Below, piece by piece: positions 1 through 10,600 of a stretch of DNA of 64,000 nt. The first letter of the stretch is position 1, and every line of letters begins with the position of its first letter. This DNA is from Leuctra nigra. Its lineage: Eukaryota > Arthropoda > Insecta > Plecoptera > Leuctridae. A model generated the notes under the pieces. The model saw only the letters and a list, made by a program, of their open reading frames with translations. It did no database searches and was not told where the DNA came from. The DNA is taken from assembly GCA_934045905.1 (NCBI GenBank), contig OW203764.1, positions 22,315,109 through 22,379,108 of the forward strand, given 5' to 3'. The translations under genes and the position numbers were made by a program.

Positions 1-375
1 TTAGTTTAAATAAACCACCGCTCCAAGCCTATCACATGTAAATAGAGCTTTTCGCTTCAGATTTTGTAATTAATTCTAATGATACAAAATACAATTGCAT
101 GTGCAACATTTAACTTAGACAATTTAGCAGTAGTAATACGGAATGGTTTTGCTAATTGCTGTATCTGAGATTGCAACATCCTACACTAAATACTTATATG
201 TAACTATTGTGTGTAATAATTAGATAAAATAAGCTTGATTAACTGATTAATATACAGTATTGCTGGTCAATGTGTACGCTCGTTGAATTTGCTTGAAAAG
301 CTATGTGATACAATTTCAAACAATCCTATGTTAATGTATTCTCCAATGAATTAACCCTTGTCTTGACTTGTGCAG
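1..375 (+). other. Intron upstream of the Slo2 exon
   Basis: AT-rich sequence ending in a splice acceptor (tgcag at 371-375). I see no gene or recognisable repeat in it. Confidence 0.6.
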
Positions 376-1684
376 TACTCGATCAACATGGTGGACGAAG
401 CTCGCGACAACCACACCCAGATGATAGAGCGCGCTGAGATCGCGAACCTCGTGCGCTCGCGCATGGAGAGTCTCAACCTCCCCGGCGTCGACTACAACGA
501 CGTCAGCGAGAAGCGCAGCAACCTCTCCTACGTCATCATCAACCCCAGCTGCGATCTCAAGCTCGAGGAGGGTGACATCATGTGAGTTGCCTCGTCGAAG
601 AGAGAAATCCTTTTCAAGTCACTGCTATCACCAAAAATTATATGCTTGTAGTAAGGTAGTCAAGTTTCATACAAGGATGCCATCCAGGATCAAAATGCCA
701 TTCTAAACTTTGGCAATAGCAGAAACAGAAAATTTAAAAACTGTTTATTATGAGATAGACCAGGGTTGTTATTCCTGTACGTTTTTAGTCTATTAGATTA
801 GCTATCGTATCTTAAAATGTGTTTACTCTAATGTCAATGTCTATAACAACGGTTGCTACTGTCTTAAGATTTAAGATAACAGAGTGAAAGTGCGTACAGG
901 AATCACCCCCCAGAACTTCTTGCAGAATGTTCTTGTATGTTGCACGTCCGATCGATTACATCCTTCATGGAAGGTGTAATCACAAAAAGTAGAGGCAATA
1001 ATTGGACTTATTTTCAGCTACTTGGTTCGTCCGAGTCCCTTCTCAGCACAGAAGACCTTCGAGCGTCACAACAGCCGCCGGAAGTCAAACATCAGCTTCT
1101 GCTCGCAGCAACTTCTCCAGCAGTTCGCCGCCTCCTCCAACACCGGCAGTCGTCGCGGCTCGGGTCTCGGTCTGCCGACATTCACCGCCCCTCGTCCGCC
1201 GCCCCTCGTCACCAAGGCCAACTCCTTGTCGCTGCCCGACAGTCCCACAGTCACCGGCCACACTCGCGGTCGCTCCAACTCCCTGCGCGTCTGCGACGAC
1301 ATCCTGCTGCGGCGCTCGAACTCGTTGAGGCAGGGCTTGACGGGAGGCGGCGGACGCAGGAAGAGCAGCCTCGAGGACATCGGCGTCACGTTCGGTACCA
1401 TGGCGCACGCGTCGAACCACAACAACCCAATCAAGATCGCGCTCAACGGGAGCATAGGGTTGGAGGTGACGCCGCCGGAGGAAGCGAGTGGCGCGAGTAG
1501 TTGCTCGCTGCTTGGAAGCCATCGACAGAATCGAGGACTCAGTATTAGCCAAGGTGTCGGACTGAACGTGACAGGTGCTGGAATGGACATGAACAGTTAT
1601 AACGAGAACGTCGGAGCGTCGCCGTCGACGTCGTCAGCGGGCCCCTCGAACGATCCCCAGCATCTGCAGGGGACGCTCGTATGA
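376..1684 (+). CDS. Slo2/KCNT-like potassium channel, C-terminal two exons (partial)
   Basis: Seen: two coding exons, 376-581 and 1018-1684, joined by a GT/AG intron (acceptor tgcag before 376, donor GTGAGT at 582, acceptor ttttcag before 1018). The join is in phase (2+1) and gives 290 residues to the stop at 1682-1684. The first exon holds the block NMVDEARDN...RSRMESLNLPGVDYNDVSE followed by LSYVIINPSCDLKLEEGDI, which continues across the splice as IYLVRPSPFS. Known: this pattern (RSRMESL, then LSYV-INPS, then YL-RP-P) is the end of the second gating-ring RCK region of sodium/calcium-activated Slo2 (Slack/Slick) potassium channels. The rest is a Ser/Arg-rich tail ending G-T-L-V, a class I PDZ-ligand pattern; vertebrate Slo2 proteins also end in such a motif. 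Upstream exons with the membrane domain lie outside the window. A different Slo subfamily is possible but less likely. Confidence 0.8.
582..1017 (+). other. Slo2 intron
   Basis: Starts with a strong donor GTGAGT at 582 and ends with ttttcag at 1011-1017. An inverted repeat sits inside it: tgttattcctgtacg near 766-780 is mirrored by cgtacaggaatcac near 892-906, so 768-905 could be a small degraded TIR element. No coding potential seen. Confidence 0.6.
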
Positions 1685-4600
1685 TATCACCTCATGTGGG
1701 GGCGGAGACTGAGCAGCGTAGTGAGAAACAAATGGCTCTAAGTCGAGATCTTCACCTCCACACCATGTGTTTTGTAGAGTTTAGCACCGTCGTTCGGCAC
1801 CGGCGATTTTCACTTCGCCTTTATTCGACTATCTCATGACACTCAAAGATGCCAGTTCAGTCACCTCGAGTGGTGGGTGGTGGGGTTTCGAATTAAGACA
1901 TATGACATTTCTATTTGTTACGCTTATTGTAAACGTCGTATTGGTTTAATGTAACGAAAGTGTTCATTAAACATTGGGCCGAATCTAAGAAAGGGGAAAT
2001 AACAGTATACATTTGACGAATAGGCAATTCCAGTCGGAAAAAGACAGATATAGGATTTTCGAACGATTAACAGGTATTTGAAGAAGACAAATTTGTATAC
2101 ATTTTATCTCATAGTTGTAGAAGTTCTAGTTACATAAACAAAACCAAGCCAAATGTAAAAAACAAACCAACAAGTAATGTTACCTATATCAGGGTGGAGC
2201 GTTGGCAGGCGAAAGTATATTGTTATAACATGAATTTCCTCTCTGGATAATGTATTTAAAAAAATCACTCGACTTTAATAATATTTGTTTTGACTGCCGA
2301 CGCATACAAGTGGGATCAAATTATTCAATAGGATTTAAACATTATGCTAAATCTAAAAACCACTAATAGAATTTGTCAAGTTTTGGGATTTAAGGAGATA
2401 ATTAAATCTTTTTGCTATCTGATTTTAGAATTAGTGTCAATTAAATTGAAGGCTTTGATAAGTAGCAATTCTCTCAGCCGTACTATAAAAGATGATTCAA
2501 TGTGAATTTTATTATCCATCAACTGTAATATGTAAATATGTAACTTTTAATTGAAGGTCCTTTGTAAATAATAGATTTGTATATTCTAGTAAATTAATAT
2601 TAATTGTTTACTGAATTCGTGATAAGAATGAAGAAAAGAAGCACATAATTGTGATGACTATTTCTAGCATGATAACCATGCCATTGATAAGCAAAGTGAT
2701 TGCAGAATAATGACATTTAAAAACTCTCTAGTCTTGTTTTAGTGAGGGAGATTGTAAGAAAGCTCATTGAGGTAAACGAATTCAATAGTACTGACATTGA
2801 GAGTAGCCTAATCTCGATGATAACTGTAGTTCCGTTGTAGGTAAACATGTAAAGGAATTTCATTCACTACGATGCAGTTGTAAAATGTAATCTATTTGGA
2901 AATAGTACGTTTCCATCTCATGTTGAGGCTGATGTCTACATAGTAGGAGATAGACTTTTACGGTATGGATTAGCTAAATCACGCATCAATAACTAGTTTA
3001 TCAAAGTAAACTCTTAAAACTCAAGGTAGTGTTCTGTACTCTCGTGGTACTAGCTGGATGTAAGGTCTCAAATAATTTTTATTTGTAAGTTTCCCCCTGA
3101 ATGGTGCTAATTTTCATGTTACTAAATCAACTCAATATTAAAATCGACCAATCAAAGGCTTCAAGAAAATGTTTTCTTTATATCAATTATCTCAAAGAAT
3201 TTTACCAATTAAATCAATCAGCACAATCATAAGGAATATAATTCTGTCTTCACGTATGATATTGAAACTGGCCATATCTGTTCGGCAAAGACAACTTATT
3301 CTCCCGCAAATATGAATCATTGACTGAGATATCAACAAATCTGAAATCATATTTTAACGGATTACTCACATGCATTTAAAAACAATGTTTGCTTTAAAAC
3401 TTTAAAATACCTACAAACAGCTAGAATATTAATATTGGAATATCTTTTACATAATCTTTTTATTCATCTTGAGTAGTCCAATTTTAAAAGTGATGGTTTT
3501 AAGATCGTCGCTGTAAGTTGCTGTCAAATTATTTCAAAGCGATTTAGAGATCCAACTAATTCTGTCGGTTTATCAATACAGAGTGCATATTGGCTGATTT
3601 GCTTCAGTATATTTGACTATTATATAGCAAATTACGTTATTTCTCCAATTGTTGCTGTAGATATAGTTTCAAAGAGATATCATAGTAGAAAATAATGTGC
3701 AAAACTACTGTGCGTTACGTATGGAATCTTGCTACCCATTTCATGAACAAATTATTATAATTATTTATAGAAATACTTAGATGTGAGAAGATATTTTACA
3801 AAATACGCTTATAAAATATTTCGTGTAAAATTCGAGAGCACATTATATTTATTGTATTTTATCAGTATATTTCATTTTCGAGTGTACCTTCTAGTCCCTT
3901 TGATTAAAGGCTATCCTTTCGTCCATTTACCAATCGTTTGTTTACGGGTAGGTACATTAGTTGAAGTTTCAGCTCATTTAAGTTGAAGTTTTAATTTAAG
4001 GTCCATTTAAGGTCTTATTCAGTTTTATATAAGGTCCACTTTTAAGAAAATTTCGTGTATTATCATTTTATTAGGCTGCAGTATAATAGGTTAATTCTTG
4101 AGCTTATTTCCTCAGTTTAAATTACCCTCAGGTTACATTAATTGCAGTTTATTTATTAATAGTATACCGGCCCTAAATTACTTATTTTTACTACTAGATT
4201 AGATTAACGATGCCAGCCACTACAGTATGTTCCTAGAGGATCTTGTTCATCATCGCAACTTAAAGTAACTTAATATAAATCCTCCACATCGTGATTAGGA
4301 ATCATTATGGTATTAGAAACAGGAAAATAAAACTGAGATTTAAAGACCTCACAGTTTATTGGAATGGTAACAAGTCTTATATAAATATGTAATAGCAATA
4401 GTAGTTAATTATAAATATCTTATGAAGCTTCTTGGAATTATAAGTCTTCTGTTGTGAATACCTGAGTACTGCATACAATAACCAGTGCAAGCACGAAACA
4501 ATTTGACAAATTGGATCTAACTTCAACATAATATTATATAAATATTCAGAATATGACAATAAAATATCAATAGGAATAAAATTTGACATTCAAAGTATCG

Positions 4601-4783
4601 ATTCTCTTTTTCTCTCTCTCTTTGGCTATAAATCCTCAAATTGGATGATCGTATTTAAAAACTAAATGATTTATAATAATAGAATAATAAACGACGATTT
4701 AATCGATATGTCATACAGTTGTCAAAATAAGCTAAAGTGGTGGAATATAAAGTGTTTGGAAGATTGCTGATTTGGCAGGAATG
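1685..4783. other. Slo2 3' UTR and intergenic space
   Basis: No coding sequence recognised. The first part is presumably the 3' UTR of the channel gene. It has an ATTAAA-type polyadenylation signal near 1966. Further on are two copies of TGTAAATA at 2531-2538 and 2563-2570, which match the Pumilio recognition element if the UTR runs that far. The remainder is plain AT-rich sequence. On the opposite strand an AATAAA (TTTATT near 4353) could end the CAP transcript that runs leftward from 4784. Confidence 0.5.
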
Positions 4784-7001
4784 TTAACGTGGTTTTGGAC
4801 AATTGGCAACATATTGTCCTACGTAATTACCACGGGGATTGTAATTAGCTACAATAACGACTTTGCCGCTGGCCTTGGCCATTGCGATTCCAAGCTCGGT
4901 GCTTCCCTTCCAAATCATCTGCGTGAAGTGTCCTGGAAGAGAAGATAATTCAATGAGCACTCCATGGACATCATGAGAGAAGGGAGTAACATTCACACAC
5001 AACCATCCATTCACAGCCTCCATTTTTTAAGGAAAGTAGGTACCTATGCGCTTTTACAAATTTTAATTGCCAAAAGTTCAGTTTAAAGTAAGTACCGATT
5101 GGTAAAGTGGTACAAACGCACGAATATTTCATGAAGTGGGATTTTTTTGTGTATTTTTATTTATTTATTTGTGGTATTTTTTTAATGACGAGCAATATGC
5201 ATAAATATTGGAATATGCATGAATTAATTAAAAACCCTAATTAAAAATAACAGTATATTTGTTGGTAAATCACACTATTTTCACACTAAAAAGTGTAAAC
5301 TTTCATTCATAAAATATGAAATTGAAAATAAGTGTAAATTTTGGCGGGGAAACGCCATCCCGGCCAGTGATGTCATTTATATATGTTGTCATGGTTACAA
5401 AAAAATATAACATCACTGGCCGTGAGGGCGTTTTCCCGCCCAAATTTACTCTGATTTTTAATTTCATATTTATGAACGACAATTTACGCTATTTAGTGTG
5501 AAAATAGTGTAATTTACTAACAAATATGCTGTTATTTTGAAATATTGGATTTTAATTGCATTAAAAATCTGTTGCATATTCCCTATTGGATACTTTTTCA
5601 TGCAAGGCAAATTGACTATGAGAAGAAAGGAACATCATGTTACTTTAGAAATATTTGATATAATATTTCAGTTATCATTAAATCCTTGGTTCAACAAGAT
5701 TTTGAAGCTTTAGACCGACAGATAAATTTTATGGCAAGATTACTCAATAACAATGACGACTCTCTCCTTATCATCGTCCTTCTAATTTATCAATTCCTGA
5801 CAGACTCGAACATTTCTGCCTAAAGTAAGAATTGAGTTGTATTGTAGGTATTGAGGAAATTAGCTGAATTGAGACGACAGATGAAATTTTATTTTTTATG
5901 GAACTTTTCTATTCTTCAAAATATTCGACGCTGACTAGTTTTCCTCTTCCTTGTCACCTATAATTCAGACCAATCGTGTTCAAATGCCCCGACAGTTACC
6001 TGATTTCAGGGACTTGGGTTCGACGCCGAACGTGAAGTCCTTGATCTCGGCGTACCAACTGTTGCACGCGTCGGCAGCGGACACTTTGAAGTTGGGATCA
6101 CTGGACCAACTCGTGAAAAGATTCTCGCCGTATTTACCATCTTGTCGGTGGCAGAACTTGTTGTCTCGGATCAGCAACTGAGCCCAGTCACGCGCGTAAC
6201 TGCACATCTAGAAGCATCGAGATCACGCTGCAGGATCATCTTCAAAGAGAGAGCCGCGAGCAGAATTCCAATTGAAACCAATTGAACCAATTGAAAGTAC
6301 CTAGATCTTTTTTCACATTAAGGTCCAGTTTTTCAATACCTATCTACTCTGCTAAAATTAGTAATTAAGTTAACACAGTCATTATTGGAATGCCATTGGT
6401 TGTTGGCATGCCAATATAGTCCTAATCAACCGTTTAAAAGTTAACAGATTATTAAAAGACTGGCCTTAAGCAAATTGACCTATTTCAGATTCTCGAAAAT
6501 CGAAAAAGGGAAGAACTATGTCCCGAGCTTTTTTACTCTTTCCTACATTGTAAATGATTGTATGCACACTACCTAAAAGTTCTGACGGTTAGGTACATGA
6601 AACTAAAGCTATTTCTTTATTATGCTCTTGGTTCTAATAATATTTGTACAACTAGAGAGTAGGATTTGAATCTACACAGAAAGCTCACTGAAAGGTAGAA
6701 AAGCTCTTTGGGGATAATTTTTCCTAATTATTCTGCTCGATACACTGTTTTTCTTAGACATAAGTCTTGAATTCCCCCCCCCCCCCCTCTCATGTGTAAA
6801 ACTGACCTCTCTGTTGAGGGTCATCATTGGCACGCCATGTTTCTTGCGGTACTCGTTGTGAACTCGCAGACCCTCCTTCTCAAAGCTGTCGGCGCTCGCG
6901 TCGGTCGACGATGACGTGGGCGACGTCGATGTCTTCGGCTTCGCTGACTCGCCAGGAGCGTTGGCAAACCCACTGGATTCAGATTCAGTTTCATTAGACA
7001 T
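4784..7001 (-). CDS. GAPR-1-like CAP-domain protein (downstream tandem copy)
   Basis: Seen: three minus-strand exons, 6807-7001, 6000-6207 and 4784-4932, with donors GTCAGT and GTAACT and acceptors ctag and tccag. Phases are 0 and 1, and the join gives exactly 183 residues. Residues 1-40 are a Ser/Thr-rich leader. The CAP domain then shows HNEYRKKHGVP, CHRQDGKYGENLF, SWYAEIKDF, the signature GHFTQMIW and NYNPRGNYVGQY, ending in KPR. The two His and two Glu of the CAP cavity (CH-RQ, GEN, AEI, GHF) are all present. Known: this is the GLIPR2/GAPR-1 branch of the CAP (SCP/TAPS) superfamily, cytosolic proteins bound to Golgi or raft membranes. There is no signal peptide. ATG at 6999-7001 is chosen because a stop codon sits directly upstream in frame. 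Unlike mammalian GAPR-1 it does not start MG, so it is unlikely to be myristoylated. Confidence 0.88.
5246..5537. mobile_element. Foldback/MITE element in a CAP-gene intron
   Basis: Two inverted arms of about 128 bp (5246-5373 and 5410-5537) flank a spacer of roughly 36 bp. Examples are CGGCCAGTGATG at 5361-5372 against CATCACTGGCCG at 5411-5422, and the outer ends aataacagtatatttgtt against aacaaatatgctgttatt. The arms differ at scattered positions, so the copy is not recent. It lies in the second intron of the downstream CAP gene. No transposase is present. Confidence 0.85.
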
Positions 7002-7496
7002 TCACTTTCAAATACACGCCGTACCTGACGTCACATAGTCTCAAGTGTGTCTCTACTATTTAACAAGATATACAAATTAACGAAAGACGGATGATCTGAA
7101 ACAACAGGTTATAAAATTATCTAGGTGGCTCTTGTTTCTAAATAAAGTCGAGCAGTTTATTTTTTTTTCATGAATCGATATCTGGTAAGGAAATCCAAAC
7201 TGTCAGCGAAATATTTTAGGAACCTGAACCACCCAAGAAAGCGTTTTTTTTGTTTGGTGCTGAATGGTTTCGTACTGCTTACTCTAGCTTATTTAGTCTA
7301 AGCTCTAGCCATCTGAATGATGTATAGTTCAAAACACTTTTTCCACCAATATTGTAAAAACATTAAAATAATATCGATATTTTGATTTGTGACCATTTTG
7401 GTTCAATAAGTACCGACACAGTTTAGGGAACATATTAATTAATAACTGTTGTGTAGTGTGAAGTATGCCCCTTAAAAGGTGATTGTGATCTCAGCC

Positions 7497-7526
7497 GATA
7501 TGTGACACAATATTGTGTCACATATC
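7497..7526. repeat. Perfect 30-bp palindrome within a larger inverted repeat
   Basis: GATATGTGACACAAT is followed immediately by its exact reverse complement. The outer sequence 7486-7549 also pairs (tgatctcagccgatatgtgacac against gtgtcacatatcggctcagatca), with an extra copy of the inner repeat. It lies between the two CAP genes, just past the stop codon of the upstream one. Confidence 0.8.
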
Positions 7527-7620
7527 GTGTCACATATCGGCTCAGATCATAAACCACCTTGTTAAATCACCTTGTTTTGTCCCTTGGGGACTTATTTAAG
7601 TCCCCCACATCACATGTCAG

Positions 7621-10600
7621 TCAATTATACATCATTCCATTGACAGAATGGGAGGGGAATAAAATGAGTAAAACAATAAAGCCCACACACCCGACTGGAG
7701 GGACATTCTCAGCGAAGCTTCCGATGTAGTTGCCAGGCGGCGAATAGTTGGCGACGACGAAGATCTGATTCGTCTTCGGACTCTTGGCGAAAGCAACGCC
7801 CAGCTCCTTGCTGTCTCTCCAGATCACCTGCGTGAAGTGGCCTGGAATAGCAAGGAATATTACTCATATGCACAATGTTTGAAGGCGGAATAGATATTAT
7901 TTAACCTTCATTGTGTGCCAAGGAATAATAATTATTAATTCAGTATTCAAATAATATGATAGAGTACTGTCTTTGAAACATTCAGGATTAGAACAATTAA
8001 AATCTTCTTGATATGGATATTTCATCCTATAGTAGTTTATTTCTAGGTAATGTCAACATTACCTTTTAAAATGTAAAGGTTTTTTAAACTTAGGTTTTGT
8101 CTTGAAGAAGGTCCAAATATATGGATCAAAACTGTTACCATGAAATAAACTACTACAGGATGAAATTTCCCTATCTAGAATATTAATATTGTGTTTCTGT
8201 CTTTGAATCTCTTGAGCAAGGAACAAAATTATATTAAATATTATTATTGGGGTAACTTATCCCAGATTTTAAATTGTCAAATGAAGGGACTTTGAAGCTT
8301 TATGTACAAGTAGTCAAGAATTTAAAAGTTATGTACCTATTCGCTTATGTACATAATTGCATTCCCCTTGACTCGTGTAACGATTGTGTAAATTGTTATA
8401 TAGTATTTACACAGATATCAATCATAATAAAAGTGTAATAATCTCTTACGGAGAATAATATTGACACAACAGTTTGCCAATGGATTGGCTCCAAGTTAAT
8501 CTACGATAAGATAATGGCAAACAATTGGTCTTGTGCGTATCGTTATTTGGTGCTTACACAGAACATAATCGTGCTAAATCCCTCTAAGCTGTGTTAGATT
8601 TGCTTCATCTGTGTTTTTTGCCGATTAATACTGGTATTTCTGTCAAGGAGGCGTTGAAGACGAAAAACAAACCTGCTCTTAATTATGTAGCTTACTTTCA
8701 ACTTGAATACGTTTCAATGAATAGCAAAAAACAATTTAACTGCGTTAAGGGGTAAAATTCCCCTCTCCCACCCGTATCAATGATTTCCCATGTTATGATT
8801 TTTTTTCAGGTTTTAAAAGAAGACCAAGGAAAGACAGTTTCATATATATTTTGCATGCGTTAAGAATTCTGGTATTCGTTTACACCCGAGTCCCAATTAG
8901 GTTATTCCACCGCCGAATGTAATACTTGATCACGTATTGAAATTAACACTGAATCGATTTAATTCTCGTTTCCTATTATCTAAACTAAAACGAAATCAGA
9001 TCCGAGATTAGGGTCCGTTTAGAACAGTTTGTTCTGATATTTGTATAAGAAATCAATTACCTGTTTTGAGAGTGGACGGTTCTCGACCGAACGTGTGATC
9101 TTTGATCTCGTTGTACCAGTTGTCAACGGGCTCTCGTCCGGTGACTTTGGCGTTGGGATTCGAGCTCCAGACGCAGAAGATGTTCTCGCCGTACTCCGAG
9201 CCTTGGCGGTGTTCCATCACACCTCTGGCGGCCAACTTCTTCGCCCATTCCTCGCTGAACTTGCACAGCTAACACGACAGAACATGTTAGTCAAAGAGAC
9301 CGAGATACTTTGTGGACAAGAAACAGGCTTGTGTGGCAGTGGCGGCCGGTGCCTTGTCTAGTAGGTGGGGCGCAATACCGAAGTTGTCCTCGATCCCACG
9401 GGGGGTCTGGGGGGAACCCCCAGCCGGCGGAGCCAACCCGCCGGAGGCGGAAATTTTTGAAATAATGAACACTATCAAGTCATAAGTTAATGATTTGTGA
9501 GCGTTCCATTTAAGTTTAGTGTTGTTGAGAAATCGCACTTATTACGTCGTGCAGTAAGTAGTTTCTTCTGTCATCAAAAGCATAGCCGGGTTTTTTCTGA
9601 TTCCGCACCAAGTAGAAATAGTTATTGGCGCCTTTTTTTTATAATTGTTTCCCCGTAGCCGTTTCATTTTCATCTTGCATATGATTCCATTTTATTTTTC
9701 CATACTAATATTGTTGTTGATTCTTATATTGTTGCCTAGATATATTGTTCCATGAATTCATTAAAGAAAGCATTGTTGAGTTGACACTCAACTCAACAAT
9801 GAGTCTGGTAGCGATTGGACGGGTTTTCCTATTGTTGTTAAAAATTCGTTCTTAGTGCGCATACGATATGGCATTTTCGACGATTTTGGAAAACATTGGT
9901 TGGCTTATATTTCTATTAGGTAAATAAAGAGCAAGCAGTAAACAAAATAACGCGTTTATAGTTCACAACCACACATTCATGTGTGCCATTCCATCCAAAG
10001 ATAAAAACATTGATTTGAGAATTTTGTGTACTAAGAAGACACACAGCTCGACAAAGTCGATGCGCCACTTACATTATGAGTCTAGTAGAGTAGGAGACAA
10101 TGATGTACCGATAGGTACTGATGAACAAAACATAATTTACACTGATAATTTTAATTTATCTGAAGAAATCCATAAGAAAAACATTAACGCTTCAAAACGA
10201 TTAGCGGGAACGTTGAGTGATGGACAAGAAGTATGATCCACGAGCTAAAAGCATCAAGCCCGATGATTGCCGAATGCCGTCGGCACAAAGATTCTGTGCC
10301 CCAAACCCGCGGTTCGGCTCGAGCGCTACTATGGCGAGAACGCAAGAGCGCATGCGTCAACTTCTAGAATGACGTCACGAGTGGGGCACGGTATTAGCTG
10401 TGCCCCTGGTTGCCTACCCAGCCAGGTGCCGCTAAGATTTCAAGCGGGCGACGGAATATACAGTAATTTTATTGATTTGGAGAGCGTATGGATGGGAGTT
10501 TCAACATTTTACATTACAAATTGAACATTTTAATTGTTCAAATTGAACATTTAATTTGTTCTCAGAATAATTATTGGTTGTTATTTGCAGAATATTATAA

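Noticed and set aside
937..1590. Long open frames in other frames over the Slo2 exon
   Set aside because: They are shadows of the GC-rich Ser/Arg tail exon; splice phase and family similarity fix the true frame.
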